NCBI GenBank assembly: GCA_028278205.1
Contig: JANQES010000117.1
Coordinates: 62,001-126,000 of the forward strand
Reading direction: 5' to 3'
Origin: Rhodothermales bacterium
GTDB lineage: Bacteria > Bacteroidota > Rhodothermia > Rhodothermales > Bin80
DNA length: 64,000 nt
Shown here: positions 25,533 through 34,600 of the stretch, in pieces
Position numbering within the stretch: position 1 is the stretch's first letter
Layout: each line of letters opens with the position of its first letter
Notes under the pieces: model-generated
The model's database searches: none
Told to the model about the DNA's origin: nothing
Seen by the model: only the letters and a program-made list of their open reading frames with translations
Position numbers and translations under genes: made by a program

Positions 25533-26951
25533 TCAGGCGAACAATTCAAGAATAGCCTCCCCCTCGCCTTCCGGGGTGGTGTAGAAAGGCCGGCCCTCGA
25601 TCTCGTATTGGGTCTCCGGTGGAATGCCGAGGGCGTGATAGATGGTCTGGTGGATCTGGTCGATATAGACGGGCTCGCCGACGGTTTTGCAGGGGCGTCC
25701 GTCGGCGGTCTGGCCGTAGATGAATCCGCGCTTGATACCGCCGCCGAAGAGCAGGATCGAGCAGCCGTCGGTGAAATGGCGATGCATCCCGTAGTGCTTC
25801 ATCTCTTCGACCGCATCGGGCACGTCTACCTGATCTTTGACCTTGGCTTCGGGGCGGCCCTCCTGAATCATATCCCGGCTGAATTCGCTCGCCAGCACGA
25901 TGAGCGTCCGGTCCAGGTGCCCGCTTTCGTCGAGGTCTTTGACGAGCCGGGCCACGGGCCGGTCGATGAGTTGTTTCATGCCCACGAGGCGCGTGTGGCC
26001 GTTTTCGTGGGTGTCCCAGCCGAGGAACGGCTCGTATTCGGTCGTCACGCTGATGAAGCGCGCGCCCTGTTGCACGAGCCGCCGGGCCAGCAAACAGCCG
26101 AGGCCGAAGCGTCCGGTGTTGTAGACGTCATAACTTTCTTTGGGCTCGTCGCTGAGGTCAAAGGCGCGGGCTTCGGGGGCGTTGAGGAGGCGGTAGGCCT
26201 GCTCCATGGCCCGAAGCAACGATTCCTTCTGATAATCACTGCCCCGCTTGCCCAGCGGGCTGCCCTTGATCAGGTCGCGGTAGAGGGCGTTGCGCCGTTC
26301 GAAACGCCGGGCCGTCATGCCTGCCGGAGGCCGGACGCTCTCTAACCCGCTCGACGGATCGGGAATCAGAAACGGACCGTACTCGCTGCCCAGGAAGCCG
26401 GCGGTGTGAAACGCTTTCAGTTCTTCGGCCTCGCCCACCGTAAACCGCTGCCCGATGTCGATAAACGGAGGAATGGCCGGGTTGATCGGCCCCAACTCTT
26501 TAGCAATCCACGCGCCGAGGTGGGGCGCCTGCACCGGCTGCGGCGGCTCGTAGCACGTATGCCAGTGGTATTGATGCCGGGAGTGCAGGATATGACCCAG
26601 ATCCGCCGCCCGGTAGGAACGAATGATCGTCCCGCGATCCATCACCTGCCCGATGGATTCCAGGCCTTCGGAAAAAGAAAGCCCATCCACCGCCGTCGGC
26701 GCCGACGGGAAGGTGCTCAGGATACGCTTGCTCTCCAGACCTTTCTCGAAAGGCGTGAACCGTTTCGGGTCGAACGTCTCGGTATGAGCCATCCCCCCGG
26801 CCATCCAGAGAAGGATGACGCTGTCGGCAGTGGCAGGGAGGCGCCGTTGAGGCCGGCATCCGCTCAAAAAAGACGCCGCCGGGATGGACGCCGCCATCGC
26901 CGCCAGACTCGCCGCCCGCATCTGCTTGAGAAAGTCTCTGCGTGTGGTCAT
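25533..26951 (-). CDS. DUF1501 family protein, Tat-exported
   Basis: The 472-residue protein starts MTTRRDFLKQMRAASLAAMA, a twin-arginine signal, followed by a Cys (LSGC) that could be a lipobox. The body matches the DUF1501 family (alkaline-phosphatase/sulfatase fold), with FDPKRFTPFEKG, YEPFLGWDTHENGH, a central SEFSRDM and the terminal YEIEGRPFYTTPEGEGE. DUF1501 proteins are nearly always encoded next to PSD1/PSCyt cytochrome-like proteins, as here (gene ending at 27036). Function is unproven; roles in polysaccharide catabolism in Planctomycetota-type bacteria have been proposed from gene context. Confidence 0.9.
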   Translation of the reverse strand: MTTRRDFLKQMRAASLAAMAASIPAASFLSGCRPQRRLPATADSVILLWMAGGMAHTETFDPKRFTPFEKGLESKRILSTFPSAPTAVDGLSFSEGLESIGQVMDRGTIIRSYRAADLGHILHSRHQYHWHTCYEPPQPVQAPHLGAWIAKELGPINPAIPPFIDIGQRFTVGEAEELKAFHTAGFLGSEYGPFLIPDPSSGLESVRPPAGMTARRFERRNALYRDLIKGSPLGKRGSDYQKESLLRAMEQAYRLLNAPEARAFDLSDEPKESYDVYNTGRFGLGCLLARRLVQQGARFISVTTEYEPFLGWDTHENGHTRLVGMKQLIDRPVARLVKDLDESGHLDRTLIVLASEFSRDMIQEGRPEAKVKDQVDVPDAVEEMKHYGMHRHFTDGCSILLFGGGIKRGFIYGQTADGRPCKTVGEPVYIDQIHQTIYHALGIPPETQYEIEGRPFYTTPEGEGEAILELFA

Positions 26952-26959
26952 TTTTTTTG

Positions 26960-27032
26960 GTTCAAGGTTCCAGGTTCAAAGTTCAAGGTTCGTCTACAAG
27001 AAACTTTGAACCTTGAACTTTGAACCTTGAAC
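26960..27032. repeat. Palindrome built of GTTCAAGGTT units
   Basis: The left arm (26960-26990) and right arm (27002-27032) are near-perfect reverse complements made of repeated GGTTCAAAGTTCAAGG. It fills the gap between the PSD1 and DUF1501 genes and reaches nearly to the PSD1 stop. Confidence 0.8.
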
Positions 27033-27035
27033 AGA

Positions 27036-29906
27036 TCAATAAATCAACTGAAAATCCGGCAGCATGAACACGGCCCACAGCACGTCTTGGACGGCGTCCG
27101 GGGTGGGATGTTCGCCCAGGAGCGCGGCAGCCACCCTGGCCTCGGCGCGGCTGGGCTGGCGGCCTAGGGCGTTGCGGTACAGGTGTTCGACCAGAGCTTG
27201 CGGGTCGTCGCCGTAGCGCGCAAGCCACCTGTCGGCGCCTTCGGCGATGGCCTGGTTGAAGAAGGTGCCGTTGGTCAGCGCCAGGGCCTGCAACAGCGTC
27301 GCCTGATCGTCGCGACGGGTGACGACGTTTTCGCGGGTAGGCCGGCCCAGCACTTTGAGGAACGGGTCGAGCGTCACCAGCGAGGCGCGGGCAAACGGCA
27401 GGTGATCCCGGTTGGGGTTGTGCCGGAAGTCCACCAGGCGGCCCCAGTAGCTCCGGTTGAACCGACCATAGGAGCGCGCCGGCTGCCAGGCGCCGTCGTC
27501 ATACCCGGCCTCCGTCCAGCCGGCTTCCGGGGGCTGGTCGGTAGTCATCCAATCGGTGTTGGAAGAGACCACCTGCCAGCTGCTGTCGGCGTAGGTCAGG
27601 CGGAGACTCAAGAGCAGGCCCGCCGGATTGGGCAGACGCCCTTCGTTTTCGCCCTCGACGGCCATCAGGTTGGATCCGTCTCGAAGATGCGCCGTGAGGT
27701 CGAACCGTTGCACCGCGCGCCAGTCGTCGCCCTCGGCCACACGCTCGCCGTTGACGTACAGCACAAAGGCGTGATCGACCGCGATGAGCGCCTGCGCCTC
27801 CAGCACGGCGTCGCGCCGTCGATCCAGATCAAACTGATACCGAAAATACCGCGTGCCCGGCTTCGGGAGCACGTCCCGATCCACCTCTTGTTCGCGATGC
27901 CAGATCCAGCGGGCCTCCAGATCTTCGCCCAGCGGATCGAAAGCGACGCCCGGATACAGCGGGCCGAGCGTCTGGCTGAGCGCATCGGCAAACTGCTCGG
28001 CGGAGAGCCGGCGACGCACCGGCCCGCGAAATCGATACGAGCGCGCCACGAGATCCTGCGCTTCGGCGGCCGGCGCCGACGGCAACTGATACGCCTGCGA
28101 GGTCATGATCTGCGCGATGAGGTATTTCAGATCGGTCTCATGGTCGATCAGGTCGGCGGCGAGCCAGTCGAGCAGATCCTGGCTCCAGGGCGTGTTGTCC
28201 ATCTCATCGACCGGCATGACGAGCCCTCGCCCCAGCAGCCGATCCCAGAGCCGGTTGGCGATGGTCCGGTAGAGCCGTCCGTTGGCCGGTTGCACCACGA
28301 TATCGGCCAGTTCTTCCAGCCGTTCTTCGACGGTTTCGGCCTCGATGGTGCCCAGTTCTTCGTAGAGAAACGCCGGGCTGGACATCCGCCCCGTGGGCTT
28401 GTCGCAGCGGAACACTTCGAGGACCGTGTCGGCAAAGACGGTAGCAAAGCCGTAGGCCTGATCCAGCGTCAGGTTGCTCACGAAGCTGTTGTGGCACGAG
28501 GCGCATTTGAGGTTGACGCCCAGCAGCGCCTGCGACACATTCTGCGCCGCCTGCATCTCGATACGCTGGCTATTGTTGACCGCGCCCCGCCACTTGATGC
28601 CCCGAATAAAACCCTCCGACGAGTCGGTGGGGTTGAGCAGGTCGCGCACCATCGCGTCGTAAGACCGATTCGTCAGCAGCGCATCGTAGAGCCAGGAGGT
28701 GATCTGCTTGCGCCCGCCGGTGATGTAGCCGGTGCCGGAGTAGTCGTTGCGCAGCAGGTCGTTCCAGAAGCTCAGCCAGTGCTGCGCGTAGTTGTGCTCG
28801 TCGCCCAGGAGTTTTTCCACCAGACGGGCGCGTTTGGTGGGATTATCGTCCTGGAGAAACGCATCGATTTGCTCCGGCGTGGGCAAGAGGCCGACGGCGT
28901 CGAGGTACGCGCGCCGGATGAACGTGCGGTCGTCCACCGGCCTGGGCCAGCGGATTCCCTGTGCCTCGAAGTAGGCGTTGACGAAGCGGTCGATGGGTTG
29001 GTCGAAGCCGCGTTGCACCGGCGGCAGAGCAGGTTTTTGGAGGGCGAGATCGGCTTCGGGGAAGATTTGAAGGTCGCGGTCGGCCCAATGGGCGCCCAGG
29101 TCGATCCACAGCTTGATGAGGTCGATCTCTTCCTGCGAGAGGGCTTTGGCTTTCTGCGGCATCGCCTCTTCATCGTCGCGCGGCAACGTCAGCCGGCGGA
29201 TGATCTCGCTCTCGGCAGCGTTGCCGGCCACCAGGATCGGCCCCGACTCGCCGCCGGCGCGGACGTCCTCCTCGTTGTCGAGGATCAGATCGGCCTCGTG
29301 CTTTTCGGTGCTGTGGCACTTGTAACACCGATGCGCAAACAGCGCCCGCACTTCCAGGTTGAGCCGGTCGAGTTGGGTCTCTGTGAAAGCGTCTGCTTCG
29401 ACCGTCCGAAACTCGGCGAGCAGATCGCCGGCCTGGCTATCGGGTTGATTCCAGGGCAACACGCCGGTGAGATAATCCGTGCCGTGGGTCAGGCTGGCGC
29501 CGAGGTGGCCTGTGACCGTCACGCCAGCCAGGCAGAGCGCGAGCAGCACCCGGTACTGCGTCCAGGCCGCCGGTCTATCCGTCCGATGCGCCCGGCGCAA
29601 CAACCCGGCCACGACGAGCGCCAGCACCGCCGTAGCAAACCCCGACCACTGGTGATAGTCCGACGTGCCGCCGCCATAGCCGCCCGTGTTGAGCAAGAAC
29701 CAGCCCAGGATGCTCGCCAGCGCCGCCGTGGCCGCGCCGATGTAGATCATCCACCGGATGCCGTCGCGCAGGCCTGGTCGCCTGCCGCCGAGCGTCATCA
29801 TTTCCATGAAAAACGCCACGACGAGCAGCCCGATAGGGAAATGCACGACCAGCGGATGAAGCCGGCCCAGCCATTGAACAACCCAGAATTCCGTGAAGGC
29901 TTCCAT
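27036..29906 (-). CDS. PSD1/PSCyt cytochrome-like membrane protein (DUF2231-PSCyt1-DUF1549-DUF1553)
   Basis: The 956-residue protein has an N-terminal membrane domain of about four helices (DUF2231 type, HPLVVHFPIGLLV). A planctomycete cytochrome C domain follows, with CYKCH near 195 and a PQKAKALSQEEIDLIKLWID tail. Next are PSCyt2/DUF1549 (RRAYLDAVGLLPTPEQIDAF), a second CASCH near 470, an inserted galactose-binding-like beta domain (ARWIWHREQE to GAWQPARSYG, about 640-780) and PSD1/DUF1553 at the end (TLLQALALTNGTFFNQ, YRNALGRQPSRAE). It should sit in the inner membrane with heme domains outside. Paired with DUF1501. Confidence 0.92.
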   Translation of the reverse strand: MEAFTEFWVVQWLGRLHPLVVHFPIGLLVVAFFMEMMTLGGRRPGLRDGIRWMIYIGAATAALASILGWFLLNTGGYGGGTSDYHQWSGFATAVLALVVAGLLRRAHRTDRPAAWTQYRVLLALCLAGVTVTGHLGASLTHGTDYLTGVLPWNQPDSQAGDLLAEFRTVEADAFTETQLDRLNLEVRALFAHRCYKCHSTEKHEADLILDNEEDVRAGGESGPILVAGNAAESEIIRRLTLPRDDEEAMPQKAKALSQEEIDLIKLWIDLGAHWADRDLQIFPEADLALQKPALPPVQRGFDQPIDRFVNAYFEAQGIRWPRPVDDRTFIRRAYLDAVGLLPTPEQIDAFLQDDNPTKRARLVEKLLGDEHNYAQHWLSFWNDLLRNDYSGTGYITGGRKQITSWLYDALLTNRSYDAMVRDLLNPTDSSEGFIRGIKWRGAVNNSQRIEMQAAQNVSQALLGVNLKCASCHNSFVSNLTLDQAYGFATVFADTVLEVFRCDKPTGRMSSPAFLYEELGTIEAETVEERLEELADIVVQPANGRLYRTIANRLWDRLLGRGLVMPVDEMDNTPWSQDLLDWLAADLIDHETDLKYLIAQIMTSQAYQLPSAPAAEAQDLVARSYRFRGPVRRRLSAEQFADALSQTLGPLYPGVAFDPLGEDLEARWIWHREQEVDRDVLPKPGTRYFRYQFDLDRRRDAVLEAQALIAVDHAFVLYVNGERVAEGDDWRAVQRFDLTAHLRDGSNLMAVEGENEGRLPNPAGLLLSLRLTYADSSWQVVSSNTDWMTTDQPPEAGWTEAGYDDGAWQPARSYGRFNRSYWGRLVDFRHNPNRDHLPFARASLVTLDPFLKVLGRPTRENVVTRRDDQATLLQALALTNGTFFNQAIAEGADRWLARYGDDPQALVEHLYRNALGRQPSRAEARVAAALLGEHPTPDAVQDVLWAVFMLPDFQLIY

Positions 29907-30024
29907 GCCAATCCGTCACAGGGCTTTTATCGAGGGGAGGCTGGTTGTATCACGATCCAAGGTAGCACCGAGAGGTCAAGGCTTGCAAGCGCCGGTCAGC
30001 CTGCTGTTGTCGGGGTGCATCATT

Positions 30025-30261
30025 TAGAGCGTTTGTCAGTTGGCTGTAAGCATTCAAGAGTGAGAGGGGGAAAGGGAGAGAGGGGGATGTCGAATGCAGA
30101 ATCGCGCGTAGAAAAATGAATCATTTTCCTTCGGACAGTCGCGTCGCTCGTGTGACACGCGACCTTCGAAGTTAGACCTTCCTGATCTTCTCCCTTTCTC
30201 CCTCTCCCCCTGTCTCCCTTTCGATCAGGGCAAGGCATACACGCAACTGAATAACGCTCTA
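30025..30261. repeat. Long imperfect palindrome with 18-bp termini and purine/pyrimidine arms
   Basis: The termini TAGAGCGTTTGTCAGTTG (30025-30042) and CAACTGAATAACGCTCTA (30244-30261) are inverted with three mismatches. Inside, a purine-rich arm (AGAGGGGGAAAGGGAGAGAG) faces a pyrimidine-rich arm near 30185-30225. It occupies most of the 434-nt space between the divergent PSD1 and methyltransferase genes. No gene is seen in that space. Confidence 0.7.
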
Positions 30262-30340
30262 GATTTGCAGGGATGACGGTGTAGACAAAAAGACCTACCT
30301 TTTTCCTCATCCTCCCAAACCTCTCTCCAGCCAAACCGCC

Positions 30341-30895
30341 ATGGCCGATAGCAGAGCAAAATGGAACGAGAAATACCGCCTGCGGACGGGCGAGCCGTCG
30401 GAACCGGACCCGTTCCTCGTCGAAGCCCTGCCCTGGCTTCGCCCCGGCAGCGTCCTCGACCTGGCCTGCGGCGACGGCAGAAACAGCCTTTTCCTGGCCG
30501 AGCGCGGCTTCTCAGTCACGGGCATCGATATCGCGGACGTGGGTCTTGCGCGCCTGCGCCGCACCGCCCAGAACCGCGACCTCGCCATCACCACGCAGCA
30601 AGCCGATCTCGAAGCTCCTGATCTAATCCTCGACTACCATCCTTTCGACAATGTGATCACCTTCAACTACAGACCCTCAGCGCACCTCCTGGCTTCAATA
30701 CATACCCTCGTAAAAGTCGGTGGAACCTTCTTGTTTTGCACCTTCAACCAGAAAAACAGGGACACCTTTAATCCTGCTTTTTCCCTGAAACCCGGAGCCT
30801 ACAGCGAAGGCCTCGAACATTTCGAACTCACACACTTTGCCGAGCCTCCCCTCGACGGAAAATGCCGCGACGGCTACGTGTTTCGTAAGATGTGA
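30341..30895 (+). CDS. Class I SAM-dependent methyltransferase (TehB-like)
   Basis: The 184-residue product opens with SRAKWNEKYR, seen in TehB-like enzymes. Motif I is VLDLACGDGRNSLFLAERG and motif II contains VTGIDIADVGLARL; the later strand is VGGTFLFCTFNQ. The core fold is complete, though the protein is somewhat shorter than typical TehB. Substrate is unknown (oxyanion or small thiol-type substrates are usual for relatives). It is single, flanked by palindromes on both sides, with no operon partner. Confidence 0.88.
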   Translation: MADSRAKWNEKYRLRTGEPSEPDPFLVEALPWLRPGSVLDLACGDGRNSLFLAERGFSVTGIDIADVGLARLRRTAQNRDLAITTQQADLEAPDLILDYHPFDNVITFNYRPSAHLLASIHTLVKVGGTFLFCTFNQKNRDTFNPAFSLKPGAYSEGLEHFELTHFAEPPLDGKCRDGYVFRKM

Positions 30896-31215
30896 CGAAT
30901 GGCGAATGGCCAGTGGGATGTGGCCAATGGGGATTTGGGGAAAAGGGAGAGAGGGAGAGAGGGGGAAAGAGAGAATCAGAAAAAGAAAACAGAAAAAGAA
31001 AAGGCGACCTTAGCCGGTGGGCCGTCTCGAAATCGAAGATTCACGAAGTAAACGGAGCGCAGGCACGCGAACAAGGAAAAGTTGCTGTCTGAGCGACGAA
31101 GGAGCGCGTTTCAACGTTGAGCGCGTGCCGTAGAGACGTTACATGTAACGTCTCTAAAACTATGTTTTTTCATGCCCTACTAACGCCTCCCGCCGCGCGT
31201 TTCGTATACCCGCGC
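30896..31215. other. Non-coding region with purine-rich tract
   Basis: The 320 nt between the methyltransferase and the sulfatase remnant contain a GGGAGAGAGGGAG-type purine tract (30930-31000) and the short palindrome at 31132-31155. An open frame overlapping the tract encodes only low-complexity Glu/Lys/Arg and is not considered a gene. Confidence 0.5.
31132..31155. repeat. Perfect 24-bp palindrome centred on ACATGT
   Basis: AGAGACGTTACA followed by its exact reverse complement. It stands alone in the intergenic region. It could be a regulator site or a single unit of a dispersed short palindrome. Confidence 0.75.
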
Positions 31216-31440
31216 CTACATCCCGCGCGCTCGCACAATGCCTCCGGTGTAAGGCTGCATATCGAACAGGTCGCCCTGGCCGCGCACGCGAGGATCGCCC
31301 GTGGTTTGCAGCGTGTCCATCAACCGATTCCAGAGTTCCTTCTTGATCTGCGTATAGGCCGGATCTGCGGCCACATTGTGCAACTGGTCAGGATCCTGCT
31401 TTAAATCGTACAATTCTTCGGCGATCAGGTTCGTTTCCAA
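31216..31440 (-). pseudogene. Sulfatase C-terminal fragment
   Basis: The 74-codon frame starting METNLIAEELYDLKQDPDQL matches the C-terminal end of S1 sulfatases (E-L-Y-D-L-x-x-D-P-x-x-x-x-N followed by a long helix, as in the four intact sulfatases here). The rest of the gene, including the Cys-x-Pro-x-Arg active site, is missing. Immediately upstream the frame runs into the palindrome at 31449-31516, so the gene appears truncated at or near that element. Not expected to be functional. Confidence 0.7.
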
Positions 31441-31448
31441 ATGATTGA

Positions 31449-31516
31449 TTAACCGCAGAGATCGCAGAGGACGCAGAGGATGCCATCGCTGCGCCCTCTG
31501 CGAACTCTACGGTTAA
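31449..31516. repeat. Palindromic element adjoining the sulfatase remnant
   Basis: Ends TTAACCGCAGAG (31449-31460) and CTCTACGGTTAA (31505-31516) are inverted with one mismatch, with further CGCAGAGG pairing inside. It abuts the break point of the sulfatase fragment. Confidence 0.75.
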
Positions 31517-31647
31517 ACAAAACCCAGAATCCGGAGCTACGGAGTATATCCATCGCTGCCATTTTTTACCAACGCATTGGCCTGGGAATTCCAAACTGTT
31601 TACCTTGAAAGCCCGCCCCCGCTCTCGTCCTCCCGCCCCCGCAAGCC

Positions 31648-34600
31648 ATGACCCGATCAACCACCGCGCTGCTAGCTCTCCTCCTTTTTTGCTACGGATG
31701 CGGCCCGATGAATTCGCAAGAAGCCGATTCGTCATCCACCGAAACACAATTGACGGTCCGGCTCGACGAAGATGCTGGAACAATTTCTATCTTCAGAAAC
31801 AGCGAGGACGAGCCCATCCTCACCCAAAATGCAAAGTCCGATTTCCGCCCGTTTTTGCATCCCATCGCCACACCGGACGGTCAGAGCGAAGTCACGGAAT
31901 TCAGCCCGGATCATCACAAACATCAGACGGGGCTCTACTGGGGCTTCACCAGAGTCAATGGCCGCGACTATTTTCACCATCCCGAAGGTGACTACTGGCA
32001 ACGTGTCTCAGCCGATGTCCTGGAAACCAGCGGGCCGGCGGTGAAATGGCAGACCGTCTATAATCTGCTCGACGAAACGGGCTCGACCGTCCTGACGGAG
32101 ACGCAAATCTGGTCGATGCGTGAGACCGGCGGGCAGTTTCTTTTGGATCTCGAATGGCGCGGCGAAGCGAAGGCCGACGTCACCATCGGCGAGTATGATT
32201 ACGGCGGGTTGTTTTTGCGGATGCCGTGGCGCGAGGGCATTCGCGGGCAGGCCGTCAATGCTGCCCGCCAGCGCAACCAGTTTGCCGAGGGCAAACGCGC
32301 CATGTGGCTCGACGTGGGTATGCAACTCGAAGGTCGCGAAGACCAGGCGCACGTCGCCATTTTCGATCATCCCGATAACGAGGGATTTCCGCAAACCTGG
32401 CGCGTCGATGGGCAACTGGGCGTTGGGCCGGTACGGGCGCGCATGGGCGCTTGGACGATTGCCGAGGGCGAGACGGAGGTCATCCGCCATCAACTGGTCG
32501 TCTACACAGGCGAGGTGGACGACGTGGCCCTGCGGGGCGCCTGGGAGACCTTCGCCGGTCAGGAGGGCGCGATGTATTCGACGGCTTCGCTCTGGGGGAT
32601 TGCCCAGCAGGAAGCTCTCGAAGCCGAATTCCTTACGCCCGAAATGGCCGTCGCCAGCATGACGTTGCTCGACGGGTTCGAGGTCAACGCCTGGGCTGCC
32701 GAGCCGATGATCACGCAGCCGATGGCCTTCGCCTGGGATGATCGCGGGCGCCTGTGGGTGGCCGAAAACCGCGACTATGAATCGCGCGGCAGCGGCTTTT
32801 CCAACTCCGGCGACAGCCGCATCCTCATCCTCGAAGACACCGACCGCGACGGCACCGCCGACAGCCGCAAAGTCTTCCTCGACGGCATCCCGTTTCCGGC
32901 AGCCATCGCGGTGGGCTTCGACGGCCTCTTCCTCGGCGCACCGCCCCACCTGCTCTTCGTCCCAGACCGCAACGGCGACGACATCGCCGACCGCGACGAC
33001 ATCGAAATCCGCCGCACCGGATGGGGCATCCGCGACCGGCACGAAACCATCAACAGTTTCCACTGGGGTCCCGACGGCTGGCTCTACGGCCTCGAAGGCT
33101 TCGCCACGCCGTCCAAAATTCGCAAGCCCGACGCGCAGGATCGGCTGTTTAAACACAACGATCCCTTCCCCGAAGACATCCTCGAACGCGACGGCGTGGA
33201 CATCAACGGCGGCGTGTGGCGGTATCATCCCACCAAAGACCGGTTCGAGGTGGTGGCGCACGGTTTCAGCAATCCGTGGGGCATCGATTATGATGCGAAG
33301 GGGCAGCTTTTCATCAGCGCCTGCGTCATCCCGCACCTGTTTCACGTCATCCCCGGCGGCATCTACCAGCGGCAGGGCGGGCGGCATTTCAACCCGTACG
33401 TCTACAGCGACATTCAGTCCATCGTTGATCATCGCCACCGCTCGGCGCACGGCGGGGCGCGGGTGTATCAATCCGACGCCTTCCCCACCGAGCATCAGGG
33501 GCGGCTTTTTATGGCGAATATCCACGAACACGCCGTTTTGTCGGATGTGCTCGAACCCAGAGGCTCCGGCTTCGTGGCGCGGCACGGCGACGATTTTATG
33601 ATGGCGAACAACGCGCAATGGGTCGGTTTCAGCATGGAAATCGGGCCGGAGGGCGCCGTCTATGTGTTGGACTGGCACGATGCCGACATCTGCGGCAAAG
33701 AGGTGTTGGACAAAGACACCGGGCGGATCTTCCGCATCACCCCGACGACGTCGCTGGCCGAAGACTTTCCGGGCCGCTACGACGATCTGAACGAGATGAC
33801 CGACGCGCAACTGGCCGATCTTCAACTGAGTCCGAGCGATTGGCACGCCCGGCGCGCCCGCGTCATCCTCCAAAACCGCGCCACGAAACGCGCCATCGAC
33901 GACGACGCGCAGGAGCAACTCCGCGACATCTTCGAATCGCACGAAAACCTCGACCTGCGCCTCCGCGCGATGTGGAGCCTGCACGTGACGAACTTGCTGC
34001 CCGCCGAGACGCTCCTCGACGCGCTTGAGGATCAAGACGAATACATCCGCGCCTGGGCCGTGCAGTTACTCAGCGAAGATCAGGCGCCCGGCGCGGCGGC
34101 GCTGGCCCGCTTCGCCGCGATGGCCCGCGACGACCGCTCGCCCGTGGTGCGTAAATACCTGGCCGCCGCCTTGCAACGTCTCGACAACGGAGCCCGCTGG
34201 GACATCGCCGAAGGCCTCGCCGCGCACGGCGACGATGCCGGCGATCACAACATCCCCAAAATGATCTGGTTTGGCCTGGAACCGCTCGTGCAAGAGGATC
34301 CGGCGCGCGCGCTCGATCTGGCCGGATCCAGCGAGATCCCTCTGATCACCGAATCCACCGCCCGCCGCGCCGTAGACGCCGACGCGCTCGAACCGCTGAT
34401 CGCTAAAATTGGCGAACGCCCTCGGACGCAGCGTCACTTGTTGAAAGGCATGCTGGCCGGCCTCGAAGGCCGCACCGACCTGGAAACGCCGGCAAACTGG
34501 CCTGCCGTCTATGCCCGGCTTCAACGAAACGACGACGTGGCGCAACTGGCGCTGGAGATCGCGCAACAATTCGGCGACGCCGAAGCAGCCCGGCAGATGC

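Noticed and set aside
27183..30119. 978-codon open frame on the plus strand
   Set aside because: Exactly antisense to the PSD1 protein gene, whose domains and CxxCH motifs are clear. High GC at third positions keeps the opposite frame open.
30892..31092. 66-codon ORF overlapping the methyltransferase stop
   Set aside because: Encodes low-complexity Glu/Lys/Arg from a purine tract; no ribosome binding site or family.
32008..34035. 675-codon minus-strand open frame
   Set aside because: Antisense to the DUF6807/dehydrogenase fusion gene.
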